Shown here: positions 46,741 to 56,136 of the stretch, piece after piece | Numbering within the stretch: the stretch's first letter is position 1 | Layout: every line of letters begins with the position of its first letter | Assembly: GCF_016918855.1 (NCBI RefSeq) | Contig: NZ_JADKYB010000004.1 | Span: forward strand, 434,001 to 498,000 | DNA length: 64,000 nucleotides | Origin: Actinacidiphila acididurans | GTDB lineage: Bacteria; Actinomycetota; Actinomycetes; Streptomycetales; Streptomycetaceae | Direction: 5' to 3' | The notes under the pieces: generated by a model | Database searches by the model: none | Seen by the model: only the letters and a program-made list of their open reading frames with translations | What the model was told of the DNA's origin: nothing | Translations under genes and position numbers: made by a program

Positions 46741-49046
46741 GCGGCGAGGGCGGGGCACAGGGCGGCGGCGCGCCGGGCGCGGGCGCCGGGGCGGCGGCCA
46801 GAGGAGGCGCGGCGCCCGGCGGCGGGGCCGGACCCGCGCCGAACGCCGGCCAGGGCGGCGCGGGCGCCGGCGGCGCGCAGGCCCCCGGCCCCGGCGGAAA
46901 GCCCGGCCCGAAGCCGGGCGGCGGGGCCGAGGAGCCCGCGCGGCCGGCCGCGGAGGAGGGCCTGTTCGGTGCCGCCGACGCCGACTCCTCGGGGAAGGAG
47001 GGCCGGGCCGGGGCCACCGTCGCCGCCACCCGGATCGCCCGCGAGTCCCGGGCGGCCTTCTCGCTGCACGACGCGAGCACGTACATCGGCGGCTCGATCG
47101 GCTCGGTCAACTTCCAGCTCGGCGGCGCGGTGCAGACCCTGCTGGCCGGGCCGGTGCCGGACGAGGAACTGCGCCGGCTGCGCCGCCGGTTCACCAAGCC
47201 GCCCGGCTACGACGAGTTCAAGCGCCGGCTGGCCGCCGACCGGCTGCTGGTCCTGTCCGGCCAGCCCGGCACCGGCCGCATGCACACCGCGCTGTCGCTG
47301 CTCGACGACGTCAGCCACGGCAAGGTCGCCCGGCTCGACCCCGGCTCGGACCTGACCGCGCTCGGCGCCGACAGCGGCGCCGTCGAGACCGGCCACGGCT
47401 ACGCCCTGGAGCCCGACGGCGGCCGGCTGCCCGAGGAACTCCACCTGGACCGGCTGTGCAAGCTGCTCGGCGAACGCGACGCCTACGCGGTGCTGCTGGC
47501 CGTACCCGACCCGGGCGACCCCGGCTCGGGCCGCGGCCGCTACCACCGGGCGCACGAGCCGGCCGACCCCGACGCCGTCCGCGACGCGCACCTGGCCGCC
47601 GAGCTCGACAAGGAGCCGCCCGAGCGCCGGCAGGAGGCGCTGCTGGTCGCCGCCCGGCCGCGGATCAGGGCCGCGCTGGGCCTGGACGGCCTGCTGCCCG
47701 CCGAGGCCGCGCTGCTGGCCCGCCTGCTGGCCCGGCACGTCACCGGCGAGCTGACCGAGGACCGGCTGGTCGCGCGGTGCCAGGGCTTCGCGGTGGACCA
47801 GGTACGGCAGTGGTTCGCCGGCGGCGCGCGGGCCGAGTCGCTGCCGGCACTGCGCGACGCCGCGTACCGGATCGCACTCGCGGTCTTCGGCGGCAGCTCC
47901 TTCAGCATCGTCGCCGAGGCCGCCGAACAGCTCGCCTGGGAACTGGCGGTGACCATCGAGCCGGAACGCGTCACCGGCCGGCCGCTGCTCAGCGACGGCC
48001 TGGAGGCCCGGCTCGCCTCGGCCCGCGCCGTCGTGGAGACCCGGCCGCAGCCGGTGGTCGCCGGGCAGGACATCCCGGTACGGACGGTACGGTTCCGCGG
48101 CGAGCGGCTGGCGCCCGCGCTGCTGGCCCACCTGTGGGAGCACCACCACAACATGCGCGCCCCGGTGCTGCGCTGGCTGGACTCGCTGTGCCAGGACCGC
48201 CGCGAGGACGTGTGGACCAGGGCCGCCGTGGTGGCCGGCGAGCTGTGCCGGCACGACTGCGCGCACACCCTCAGCGACCTGCTGATCCCGATGGCCGAGG
48301 CCGAACAGGCCCGGCGCGGGCTGTTCGTGGCCACCGCGCTGGAGAGCGTACTGACCGACGCGCAGGTCGGGACGGCCCTGCGGACCCTGGTCACCTCCTG
48401 GGGCGAGTCCGCGGACGTCAACCAGCGCTGGACGGCGGCAGCCGTGCTCAGCCGCGGCACCGCCACCGCGGGCGTCGCCGAGGCGCTGGGCCGGCTGGGC
48501 CGGATCGGCACCTGGGAGGAGGGCCGGCTGCGGGTGGTCGCCGGGGAGAGCGTGGTGCACCTGGCGGGGGCCGGCCCGGGGCGCGAGCCGCTGGCCCGGA
48601 TCCGCACCTGGCTGGGCGACAACCGCCGGCACCACCAGGACCTGGGGCTGGTCACCACCGTGCTGCTGGCCGAGTTCCTGGTCGAGCAGCTGTGGAACCC
48701 GGCGCCCGAACTGGCCGGGCGGGAGAAGTGGCCGCTGCCGCTCGCCCTGGCCGCCGTCCACCCGGAGCGCGCCCCCGAGATCGCCGGGCTGATCTGGACG
48801 GCCCTGAACACCAGCCGCTCGTACGAGGCCGCGCTGGACGCGGTCGCCGAATGGCTGCGCACCTGCCGCGGCACCCCGTGGGAGGGCGAACTGCTGCGGT
48901 TCCTGCCGCTGCTGGCACTGACCGCCGACGACCGGCAGCGACTGCTGTCACTGATCAAGGAGCTGGCCGAGGATCCCGACGATCCCGTGGGCCAGGAGCA
49001 GACCCGCCGGCTGCGGCAGGCGGTCACGGAAGTGGGGATTCGATGA
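46737..49046 (+). CDS. P-loop NTPase-like (STAND-type) protein with helical-repeat C-terminus
   Basis: A 769-residue protein. Residues 1-90 are low-complexity Gly/Ala/Pro. A short Gly-rich stretch, TYIGGSIGSVNFQLGG (115-130), resembles the C-terminal motif of the preceding protein. The P-loop region LLVLSGQPGTGRMHTAL (GQPGTGRMHT at 175-184) has Arg and Met in place of the catalytic Lys-Ser/Thr, a variant seen in actinobacterial families of this kind, so nucleotide binding may persist while hydrolysis is doubtful. From about residue 290 it is all-helical, ending in HEAT-like repeats. It is coupled by 4-bp overlaps on both sides. A sensor/scaffold role in a conflict cassette is inferred. Confidence 0.65.
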   Translation: MSGEGGAQGGGAPGAGAGAAARGGAAPGGGAGPAPNAGQGGAGAGGAQAPGPGGKPGPKPGGGAEEPARPAAEEGLFGAADADSSGKEGRAGATVAATRIARESRAAFSLHDASTYIGGSIGSVNFQLGGAVQTLLAGPVPDEELRRLRRRFTKPPGYDEFKRRLAADRLLVLSGQPGTGRMHTALSLLDDVSHGKVARLDPGSDLTALGADSGAVETGHGYALEPDGGRLPEELHLDRLCKLLGERDAYAVLLAVPDPGDPGSGRGRYHRAHEPADPDAVRDAHLAAELDKEPPERRQEALLVAARPRIRAALGLDGLLPAEAALLARLLARHVTGELTEDRLVARCQGFAVDQVRQWFAGGARAESLPALRDAAYRIALAVFGGSSFSIVAEAAEQLAWELAVTIEPERVTGRPLLSDGLEARLASARAVVETRPQPVVAGQDIPVRTVRFRGERLAPALLAHLWEHHHNMRAPVLRWLDSLCQDRREDVWTRAAVVAGELCRHDCAHTLSDLLIPMAEAEQARRGLFVATALESVLTDAQVGTALRTLVTSWGESADVNQRWTAAAVLSRGTATAGVAEALGRLGRIGTWEEGRLRVVAGESVVHLAGAGPGREPLARIRTWLGDNRRHHQDLGLVTTVLLAEFLVEQLWNPAPELAGREKWPLPLALAAVHPERAPEIAGLIWTALNTSRSYEAALDAVAEWLRTCRGTPWEGELLRFLPLLALTADDRQRLLSLIKELAEDPDDPVGQEQTRRLRQAVTEVGIR

Positions 49047-50320
49047 CGCACAACAACTGGCAGGCGCAGGGGCCGGGCGGCAGAGCACCGCAGAACCAGG
49101 AGGTGGAACTGCCGCTGCACCTGCGGGGGCCGTTCCTGCGGGAGTTCGTGCCGCAGTCCTCGTACAAGCACCACGGGGCGCAGATCGCCTCGGTGGTCTT
49201 CTACAAGAACGGCGGCTACAGCATCATCACGGTGCGCGGCCGGCAGAACGTCAACAAGCCGGTGTTCGGCGGTCCGGGCTCGGTGTGCCACATCGCCCGC
49301 GGGCGGCACCAGGTGTCCTTCGAGATGGAGCTGCCGACCCTCGGCGACCAGGCGAACTTCCTGTGCGCGGTGGACGTCAACTGGGAGGTCAAGGACTTCC
49401 ACCTGACCGCGGAGAAGCGGGTGGTGGACGTGGAGCAGATGCTGCGGCCGCCGCTGCTGGCCCGGCTGCGGATGATCACCCGCAGGCACCGGCTGGACGG
49501 CGCGCAGCACGCCGACGAGGCGATCCAGGCCGAACTGGCCGGCGGCCACTGGGACGACTTCGGCGCCGAGATCGGCCTGACCACCCAGGTGTTCGTCCGG
49601 ATCGACCTCGGCCGGGCCGCCGCCGACCACAACCAGGCGCTGACGCAGGTCGGCTACAACGCGACCGTGCAGTCCGCGCTGGACCAGGCCGCGCAGGCCC
49701 GGGTCCAGGCCAACCTGCCCGCGGCCCGCCAGCTCATCGAGGCCGGGGAGGCGCAGCACTACGCCCACCTGCTCGCCGCCGACCCCGGCCGCGCGGCCGA
49801 CATCCTCGGCGCGCTCCAGGCGCAGGCCAAGGAGCAGCGGCAGGGCGCCCTGGAGTACCTGACCCGCCTCATCGACCAGGGCGTCGTCCAGCGCCATCAG
49901 GTCGAGGGCCAGGTGCAGATGCTCATCGACTACGCGCGTTCGGTGGGCGGCACCGCCTTCCCCGGCCTCACCCAGCCGGCCACCGCGCTGCCCGTACCGC
50001 CGGTCGCCCCGGCCGCCTCCGTGCCGCCGGCTCCGCCGGTGATTCCGGCGTCCGACATCCCGCCGGCCGCTCCGGTGGCGCCCACGGTCCCGATGACGGC
50101 CGTGCCCGCCGACCTGCCGCCGATGCCGCCGGTCCCGCCGACGCCGCCCGCCGCGCAGACGGCCGAGCTGCCGCCGCTGGACCTGAGCGCGCTGGGCGAG
50201 GCGGCGGCGAAGGTGGCGGCCGTGCAGGACGCCGCACCGGGTACGGCCAATGGTTCCGGTACGGCGAACGGTTCGGGCGCGACGGTGGAGGGAGCGACCG
50301 TGGATGGGCAGGGCGGCTGA
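49043..50320 (+). CDS. SPFH/Band-7-like domain protein
   Basis: A 425-residue protein with no membrane segment of its own. Residues about 25-190 look like an SPFH domain: VCHIARGRHQVSFEMELPTLGDQANFLCAVDVNWEVKDFHLT, then RPPLLARLRMITRRHRLDGAQHADEAI. These are followed by a helical AAADHNQALTQVGYNATVQSALDQAAQARVQ region as in stomatin- and prohibitin-like scaffolds. Residues about 310-400 are Pro-rich, and the end carries NGSG repeats. SPFH proteins organise membrane microdomains and have been found next to phage-defence effectors. Start ATG 49043 overlaps the preceding stop by 4 bp; its 3' end overlaps the PycTM gene by 17 bp. Confidence 0.7.
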   Translation: MTHNNWQAQGPGGRAPQNQEVELPLHLRGPFLREFVPQSSYKHHGAQIASVVFYKNGGYSIITVRGRQNVNKPVFGGPGSVCHIARGRHQVSFEMELPTLGDQANFLCAVDVNWEVKDFHLTAEKRVVDVEQMLRPPLLARLRMITRRHRLDGAQHADEAIQAELAGGHWDDFGAEIGLTTQVFVRIDLGRAAADHNQALTQVGYNATVQSALDQAAQARVQANLPAARQLIEAGEAQHYAHLLAADPGRAADILGALQAQAKEQRQGALEYLTRLIDQGVVQRHQVEGQVQMLIDYARSVGGTAFPGLTQPATALPVPPVAPAASVPPAPPVIPASDIPPAAPVAPTVPMTAVPADLPPMPPVPPTPPAAQTAELPPLDLSALGEAAAKVAAVQDAAPGTANGSGTANGSGATVEGATVDGQGG

Positions 50321-50831
50321 TCCTCAGGCCGGCCCGGACGCGCCCGTGCCGGACGCCTCCCTTTACGTCGCGGAGCGGCTGCTGGCCGTCGTCCGCGACG
50401 ATCTGGCGCGTGCGGACACGAAGGCCGCGGTGCTGCTGTCCGGGGCCCTGGCGGCCCCCGCGCTCCTCTTCGGCGGCCAGTGGCCGTGCGGGGGCGCGCT
50501 GCGGGCCTGGCCGCCCCTGCTCTGGCCCGCGGCCGCCTTCTGGGCCGCCGGCACGGCCCTGCTCGTCTGGGCGATCCTGCCGCGTACCCGCACCCTGCGC
50601 CCCGGGCCGGGCCTCACCTACTTCGGTGACGCCCGGCCCGGGCTGGACCCCGCCGACCTCCTGCGCGAAGTGGCCGCCGCCGGGCTGGACCGCGTGGGGT
50701 GGCTCATGACGCAGTTCGTGGACATCAGCGGGATCCTCACGACGAAGTTCCGCTGCATGCGGTGGGGTATGTGCTGCCTCGCCCTCGGCCTGGCGCTCGC
50801 CGCGATCGGACTCGGGTTCGGGACAAGCTGA
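50304..50831 (+). CDS. Pycsar-type transmembrane effector (DUF5706/PycTM-like)
   Basis: A 175-residue membrane protein. The hallmark is an amphipathic N-terminal helix reaching ARADTKAAVLLSG (ADTKA at residues 37-41), the signature of DUF5706 Pycsar effectors. Hydrophobic segments at about 42-57, 70-92 and 152-172, and the mid-protein TYFGDA motif (105-110), complete the family pattern. PycTM proteins are thought to permeabilise the membrane on binding cCMP or cUMP made by a partner cyclase, which aborts phage infection. Here the cyclase-like gene is the first of the same operon. ATG 50304 lies inside the SPFH gene (17-bp overlap). Confidence 0.8.
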   Translation: MGRAADPQAGPDAPVPDASLYVAERLLAVVRDDLARADTKAAVLLSGALAAPALLFGGQWPCGGALRAWPPLLWPAAAFWAAGTALLVWAILPRTRTLRPGPGLTYFGDARPGLDPADLLREVAAAGLDRVGWLMTQFVDISGILTTKFRCMRWGMCCLALGLALAAIGLGFGTS

Positions 50832-50926
50832 AGGGGCGCGGACTCTGCGGCAACCAGCTCGGGAGGTTCTGCGCATTGCCGAGTGCAGATCCGTTGTGGC
50901 TGGTCGCGCAGTTCCCCGCGCCCCTT
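50831..50926. repeat. Dispersed Streptomyces-type intergenic palindromic repeat, copy B
   Basis: The outer arms AAGGGGCGCGG (50831-50841) and CCGCGCCCCTT (50916-50926) are perfect complements. The interior 50854-50911 matches the copy at 31847-31904. It sits immediately after the PycTM stop and before the convergent nuoN stop, where it can act as a bidirectional transcription end. Confidence 0.8.
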
Positions 50927-50949
50927 CTGTGTTAGGTGCTCCCGCTACC

Positions 50950-52623
50950 TCACCTCACAAAGACCCCTGCCTTGTCCGCCAGGTCCAGGAAGTACTGGGG
51001 GGCCAGGCCCAGGACGAGGGTGACGGCGACGCCTATGGCGATGGCGGTGGAGGTGAGGGGGCTGGGGACGGCGACGGAGGGGCCGTCGACCTTGGGCTCG
51101 GAGAAGAACATCAGGACGATGACGCGGACGTAGAAGAAGGCGGCGATCGCCGAGGAGATCACGCCGACGATGACCAGGGGCATGGCGCCGCCCTGGGCCG
51201 CGGCCTTGAAGACGGCGAACTTTCCGGCGAAGCCCGAGGTGAGGGGGATGCCGGCGAAGGCCAGGAGGAAGACCGCGAAGACGGCGGCCACCAGCGGGGA
51301 GCGGCGGCCGAGGCCGGCCCAGCGGGAGAGGTGGGTGGCCTCGCCGCCGGCGTCGCGGACGAGGGTGACGACCGCGAAGGCACCGAGGGTGACGAAGGAG
51401 TACGCGGCCAGGTAGAAGAGCACCGACGAGACGCCGGTCCGGCTGGTGGCCAGGACGCCGGCGAGGATGAAGCCGGCGTGGGCGACCGAGGAATAGGCCA
51501 GCAGGCGCTTGACGTCGGTCTGGGTGACCGCGATGACCGCGCCGATGACCATGGTGGCGATCGCCACGCCCCACAGCACCGGCCGCCAGTCCCAGCGCAG
51601 GCCGGGCAGCACCACGTAGAGGAGCCGGAGCAGGGCGCCGAAGGCGGCGACCTTGGTGGCGGCGGCCATGAAGCCGGTGACCGGGGTGGGCGCGCCCTGG
51701 TAGACGTCGGGGGTCCACATGTGGAACGGCACCGCGCCGACCTTGAAGAGCAGGCCGACGGTGACCATGGCCAGGCCGATCAGCAGCAGCGCGTCGTTGC
51801 CGGTGGTGTTGGCCAGGGCCGGGGTCATCGGGGCGGTGCCGTCGATGACCCGGGAGATCTGGCCGTAGGAGACCGAGCCCGCGAAGCCGTAGAGCAGGGC
51901 GATGCCGAACAGCAGGAAGGCCGAGGAGAAGGCGCCCAGCAGGAAGTACTTGACCGCGGCCTCCTGGGACATCAGGCGGTTGCGGCGGGCCAGCGCGCAC
52001 AGGATGTACAGCGGCAGCGAGAAGACCTCGAGGGCCACGAAGAGCGTCAGCAGGTCGTTGGCGGCCGGGAAGATCAGCATGCCGCCGACCGCGAACAGCA
52101 GCAGCGGGAAGACCTCGGTGGAGGTGAAGCCGGCCCGGACCGCGGCCTTCTCCTGGTCGCTGCCGGGCACCGCGGAGCCCTGCGCGGCGAAGGAGTCCAC
52201 GTGCCGGCCGTGCGCCATCGGGTCGAGCCGGCGCTCGGCGAAGGTGAGCACGGCCACCACCGCCACCAGCAGGATCGTGCCCTGGAGGAACAGCGTGGGG
52301 CCGTCCACCGCGACCGCGCCCATGGCGGCGATGTGCGCCTTGGTGGTGCCGTAGCCCTTCTCGGCCAGCGCGATCACGGCCGCGAAGGCGGCGGCGAGCC
52401 CGACCACGGACAGCACCACCTGCGCGGTGTAGCGGTTGCGGCGCGGCAGGAATGCCTCGGCCAGGATGCCCACGCACGCCACCCCGAACACGATCAGCAC
52501 CGGCGAGAGCTGGGCGTATTCGATGTGCGGCGTGGGGAACCGGTCGGGGCCGGCCGCGGCCTGTGCCCACAGGCCGTGGACCGCGCCGTGGGCGCCCTGG
52601 ACTCGAGTGACGGATGCGCTCAC
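50950..52623 (-). CDS. nuoN: NADH-quinone oxidoreductase subunit N, main operon
   Basis: A 557-residue antiporter-like subunit. It carries the conserved FVALEVFSLPLYILCALARRN region and LLFKVGAVPFHMWTPDVYQGAPTPVTGFMAAATKVAAFG with the channel Lys. A loop of about 20 hydrophilic residues after SFAAQGSAVPGSDQEKAAVR is extra compared with short NuoN proteins. GTG 52623 overlaps the nuoM stop by 4 bp. It is the last gene of the complete complex I operon and is convergent with the PycTM gene. Confidence 0.95.
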   Translation of the reverse strand: MSASVTRVQGAHGAVHGLWAQAAAGPDRFPTPHIEYAQLSPVLIVFGVACVGILAEAFLPRRNRYTAQVVLSVVGLAAAFAAVIALAEKGYGTTKAHIAAMGAVAVDGPTLFLQGTILLVAVVAVLTFAERRLDPMAHGRHVDSFAAQGSAVPGSDQEKAAVRAGFTSTEVFPLLLFAVGGMLIFPAANDLLTLFVALEVFSLPLYILCALARRNRLMSQEAAVKYFLLGAFSSAFLLFGIALLYGFAGSVSYGQISRVIDGTAPMTPALANTTGNDALLLIGLAMVTVGLLFKVGAVPFHMWTPDVYQGAPTPVTGFMAAATKVAAFGALLRLLYVVLPGLRWDWRPVLWGVAIATMVIGAVIAVTQTDVKRLLAYSSVAHAGFILAGVLATSRTGVSSVLFYLAAYSFVTLGAFAVVTLVRDAGGEATHLSRWAGLGRRSPLVAAVFAVFLLAFAGIPLTSGFAGKFAVFKAAAQGGAMPLVIVGVISSAIAAFFYVRVIVLMFFSEPKVDGPSVAVPSPLTSTAIAIGVAVTLVLGLAPQYFLDLADKAGVFVR

Positions 52624-54212
52624 TTCTTCGCCTCCAGCGCGGGCGTGGGGTCGGTCTTGTGCACGTCGGAGAGCGTGTGGCGGACCGACGGGTTGACGAT
52701 GTCCGTCACCGGCTTGGGGTAGACGCCGAGGAACAGCAGCAGCGCGATCAGCGGTGCCACCACCACGAGTTCCCGCACCTTGAGGTCGGACATGCCCTCG
52801 ATCCCGGCCTTGACCGGGCCGGTCATGGTCCGCTGGTAGAGCACCAGGACGTACAGCGCCGCCAGTACTATCCCGAGCGTGGCGACGATGCCGAACGCCG
52901 GGTAGCGGCTGAAGGTGCCGACCAGGACCAGGAACTCGCTGACGAAGGGCGCGAGTCCGGGCAGCGACAGGGTGGCCAGACCGCCGATCAGGAAGGTGCC
53001 GGCCAGCACCGGGGCGACCTTCTGCACACCGCCGAAGTCCGCGATGAGCCGGGAGCCGCGGCGGGTGATCAGGAAGCCGGCGACCAGCATCAGCGCCGCG
53101 GTGGAGATGCCGTGGTTGACCATGTAGAGCGTGGCGCCACTCTGGCCCTGGCTGGTCATCGCGAAGATGCCCAGGATGATGAAGCCGAAGTGGGACACCG
53201 AGGCGAACGCGATCAGCCGCTTGATGTCGCGCTGGCCGACCGCGAGCAGCGCCCCGTAGATGATGCTGATCACCGACAGGACCAGGATCGTCGGGGTGGC
53301 CCACTTGGACGCCTCGGGGAAGAGCTGGAGGCAGTACCGCAGCATCGCGAAGGTGCCGACCTTGTCCACCACGGCGGTGATCAGGACCGCGACCGGCGCG
53401 GTGGACTCGCCCATGGCGTTGGGCAGCCAGGTGTGCAGCGGCCACAGCGGGGCCTTGACCGCGAAGGCGAAGAAGAAGCCGAGGAACAGCCAGCGTTCGG
53501 TGGAGGTCGCCAGGTGCAGCCGGCCGGCGGCGCGGGCGTTCAGGATCTCCTGGAGGGAGAAGGTGCCGGTGCCGAGCTGCTTGGCGGTGGCCGCGTACAG
53601 GCCGATCACCGCGGCCAGCATGATCAGGCCGCCGACCAGGTTGTAGAGCAGGAACTTCACTGCCGCGTACGAGCGCTGGCGCGCCCCCTCGTCCTCCCCG
53701 GCCGCGTGCGCGCGGTCGCCGAAGCCGCCGATGAGGAAGTACATCGGGATCAGCATGGCTTCGAAGAAGATGTAGAAGAGGAAGACGTCCGTGGCCTCGA
53801 AGGCGATCACCACCATCGCCTCGACCAGCAGGATCAGCGCGAAGAAGCCCTGGGTGGGCCGCCAGCGCCGGTTGTCGGCCGTCTCCAGCGGGTCGGGGTC
53901 GTGCCAGCCGGCCAGCATGACGAACGGGATGAGCAGGGCGGTCAGGGTGATGAGGGTGACGGCGATGCCGTCGACACCCAGGTCGTAGTGCAGCCCGAAG
54001 TTCTTCACCCAGGTGTGGGTCTCGGTGAGCTGGTAGCGCGGTCCGCTCGGGTCGAAGCGGATCATGGCGACCGCGGCGAGCACCAGCGTGGCCAGCGAGA
54101 ACAGCAGCGCCGTGTACTTGGCGGTGGTCCTGCGGGCCGCGGGCACCGCCGCCGTGATGATCGCGCCCGCCGCGGGCACGACGGCGGTCGTGGTCAGGAG
54201 GGGAAAGGACAT
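52620..54212 (-). CDS. nuoM: NADH-quinone oxidoreductase subunit M, main operon
   Basis: A 530-residue, 14-helix antiporter-like subunit of the complex I arm. Diagnostic stretches are DLGVDGIAVTLITLTALLIPF, FEAMLIPMYFLIGGFG, and KAPLWPLHTWLPNAMGESTAPVAVLITAVVDKVGTFA, with the Lys and His used in proton transfer. It lies 6 bp from nuoL and overlaps nuoN by 4 bp. Confidence 0.96.
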   Translation of the reverse strand: MSFPLLTTTAVVPAAGAIITAAVPAARRTTAKYTALLFSLATLVLAAVAMIRFDPSGPRYQLTETHTWVKNFGLHYDLGVDGIAVTLITLTALLIPFVMLAGWHDPDPLETADNRRWRPTQGFFALILLVEAMVVIAFEATDVFLFYIFFEAMLIPMYFLIGGFGDRAHAAGEDEGARQRSYAAVKFLLYNLVGGLIMLAAVIGLYAATAKQLGTGTFSLQEILNARAAGRLHLATSTERWLFLGFFFAFAVKAPLWPLHTWLPNAMGESTAPVAVLITAVVDKVGTFAMLRYCLQLFPEASKWATPTILVLSVISIIYGALLAVGQRDIKRLIAFASVSHFGFIILGIFAMTSQGQSGATLYMVNHGISTAALMLVAGFLITRRGSRLIADFGGVQKVAPVLAGTFLIGGLATLSLPGLAPFVSEFLVLVGTFSRYPAFGIVATLGIVLAALYVLVLYQRTMTGPVKAGIEGMSDLKVRELVVVAPLIALLLFLGVYPKPVTDIVNPSVRHTLSDVHKTDPTPALEAKK

Positions 54213-54218
54213 GAGCTA

Positions 54219-56123
54219 TCAGACCGCCCTCATCAGAAGGGTCGCGGCGACGACCAGCGCGGTGCCGCCCAGCATCGAGACCGCGTAGGAGCGCACGTAG
54301 CCGTTCTGCACCCGGCGCAGCCGTCCGGACAGGCCGCCCACCGAGGCCGCGGTGCCGTTGACGACACCGTCGACCAGGGAGTGGTCGAGGTAGACCAGCG
54401 ACCGGGTCAGGTGCTCGCCGCCGCGGACCAGGACCACGTGGTTGAAGTCGTCCTGGAGCAGGTCGCGGCGGGCGGCCCGGGTGAGCAGGCTGCCGCGGGG
54501 GGCGACCGCGGGCACCGGCCGGCGGCCGTACATCGCCCAGGCCAGCGCCACGCCGACCACCAGGACGACCATGGTGCCGGCGGTCACGGTGGCGGTGCTC
54601 ACCGGGGAGTTGCCCTCGGAGTGCCCGGTCACCGGCTCCAGCCACTTCACGAACGCGGAGTTGATGCTGAACAGGCCGCCGGCGAAGACCGATCCGAAGG
54701 CCAGCACGATCATCGGGACGGTCATGGTGGCGGGCGACTCGTGCGGGTGCGGCTCGTGGCCTTCTGCGTCGGGCTGCCAGCGCTTCTCGCCGAAGAACGT
54801 CATGATCATCACGCGGGTCATGTAGAACGCGGTGATCGCCGCGCCCAGCAGGGCCGCGCTGCCCAGGATCCAGCCCTCGCCGCCGCCCTTGGCGAACGCG
54901 GCCTCGATGATCTTGTCCTTGGAGAAGAAGCCGGACAGGCCCGGGAACCCGATGATCGCCAGGTAGCCCAGGCCGAAGGTGACGAAGGTGATCGGCATGT
55001 ACGAGCGCAAGGCGCCGTAACGGCGCATGTCCACTTCGTCGTTCATGCCGTGCATCACCGAGCCGGCGCCGAGGAACAGCCCGGCCTTGAAGAAGCCGTG
55101 GGTGACCAGGTGCATGATCGCGAACACGTAGCCGATCGGGCCGAGGCCGGCCGCCATGATCATGTAGCCGATCTGCGACATCGTGGAGCCGGCCAGGGCC
55201 TTCTTGATGTCGTCCTTGGCGCAACCGACGATCGCACCGAACAGCAGCGTGACCGCGCCGACCGTGACCACCGCGGTCTGCGCGTCGGGGGCGGCGTTGA
55301 AGATCGCGGAGGAGCGGGTGATGAGGTAGACGCCGGCGGTCACCATCGTGGCGGCGTGGATGAGGGCGGAGACCGGGGTCGGGCCCTCCATCGCGTCGCC
55401 GAGCCAGGACTGCAGCGGCACCTGGGCGGACTTGCCGCACGCGGCCAGCAGCAGCATGAAGCCGATTCCGGTGACGGTGGCGTGCTGCGTGCCGGACGCC
55501 TGGGCCACCTTGGGGAAGACGTCGGCGAACGCGAACGACCCGAAGGTGGTGAACATCAGCATGATGCCGATCGACAGGCCGATGTCGCCGACCCGGTTGA
55601 CGATGAACGCCTTCTTCGCCGCGGTGGCCGCGCTGGGCTTGTGCTGCCAGAACCCGATCAGCAGGTACGAGGCCAGGCCCACGCCCTCCCAGCCCGCGTA
55701 GAGCAGGAAGTAGTTGTCGGCCAGCACCAGCAGCAGCATCGCCGCCAGGAACAGGTTGAGGTAGCCGAAGAAGCGACGGCGGCGCTCGTCGTGCGCCATG
55801 TAGCCGATCGAGTAGATGTGGATGAGCGAGCCCACCCCGGTGATCAGCAGGACGAAGGTCATCGACAACTGGTCGAGCTGGAAGCCGACCTGCGCCTGGA
55901 AGCCTTCCACCGGCACCCATGTCCACAGGTGCGAGGTCAGCGTGCGCTGGGCGGTGTCCTTGCCGAGCATGTCGGCGAAGAGCACCACCGCGAAGGCGAA
56001 GGACACCAGCGCGAGCAGGGTGCCGATCAGATGGCCGGTACGGTCCAGCCGCCGGCCGCCGGTCAGCAGGATGCCCGCGCCGAGCAACGGCGCCGCGACG
56101 AGCAGTCCGATCAGGGTTTCCAC
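54219..56123 (-). CDS. nuoL: NADH-quinone oxidoreductase subunit L, main operon
   Basis: A 634-residue distal antiporter-like subunit. The channel core is present in [53 protein letters not shown] and the [23 protein letters not shown] helix. The C-terminal part supplies the long lateral helix. It lacks the Pro-rich insertion of the second-operon copy. The start is 13 bp after the nuoK stop. Confidence 0.96.
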   Translation of the reverse strand: METLIGLLVAAPLLGAGILLTGGRRLDRTGHLIGTLLALVSFAFAVVLFADMLGKDTAQRTLTSHLWTWVPVEGFQAQVGFQLDQLSMTFVLLITGVGSLIHIYSIGYMAHDERRRRFFGYLNLFLAAMLLLVLADNYFLLYAGWEGVGLASYLLIGFWQHKPSAATAAKKAFIVNRVGDIGLSIGIMLMFTTFGSFAFADVFPKVAQASGTQHATVTGIGFMLLLAACGKSAQVPLQSWLGDAMEGPTPVSALIHAATMVTAGVYLITRSSAIFNAAPDAQTAVVTVGAVTLLFGAIVGCAKDDIKKALAGSTMSQIGYMIMAAGLGPIGYVFAIMHLVTHGFFKAGLFLGAGSVMHGMNDEVDMRRYGALRSYMPITFVTFGLGYLAIIGFPGLSGFFSKDKIIEAAFAKGGGEGWILGSAALLGAAITAFYMTRVMIMTFFGEKRWQPDAEGHEPHPHESPATMTVPMIVLAFGSVFAGGLFSINSAFVKWLEPVTGHSEGNSPVSTATVTAGTMVVLVVGVALAWAMYGRRPVPAVAPRGSLLTRAARRDLLQDDFNHVVLVRGGEHLTRSLVYLDHSLVDGVVNGTAASVGGLSGRLRRVQNGYVRSYAVSMLGGTALVVAATLLMRAV

Positions 56124-56136
56124 TGGCGCAGCCCCT

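Noticed and set aside
46574..49042. N-terminal extension of the SPFH protein to a 1248-residue protein
   Set aside because: The extension is Arg/Ala/Gly-rich sequence out of frame over the P-loop gene; ATG 49043 with a 4-bp overlap is the natural start.
52624..55926. Extension of NuoN into a 1658-residue protein
   Set aside because: The added part is an out-of-frame shadow of nuoM and nuoL; NuoN starts at GTG 52623.
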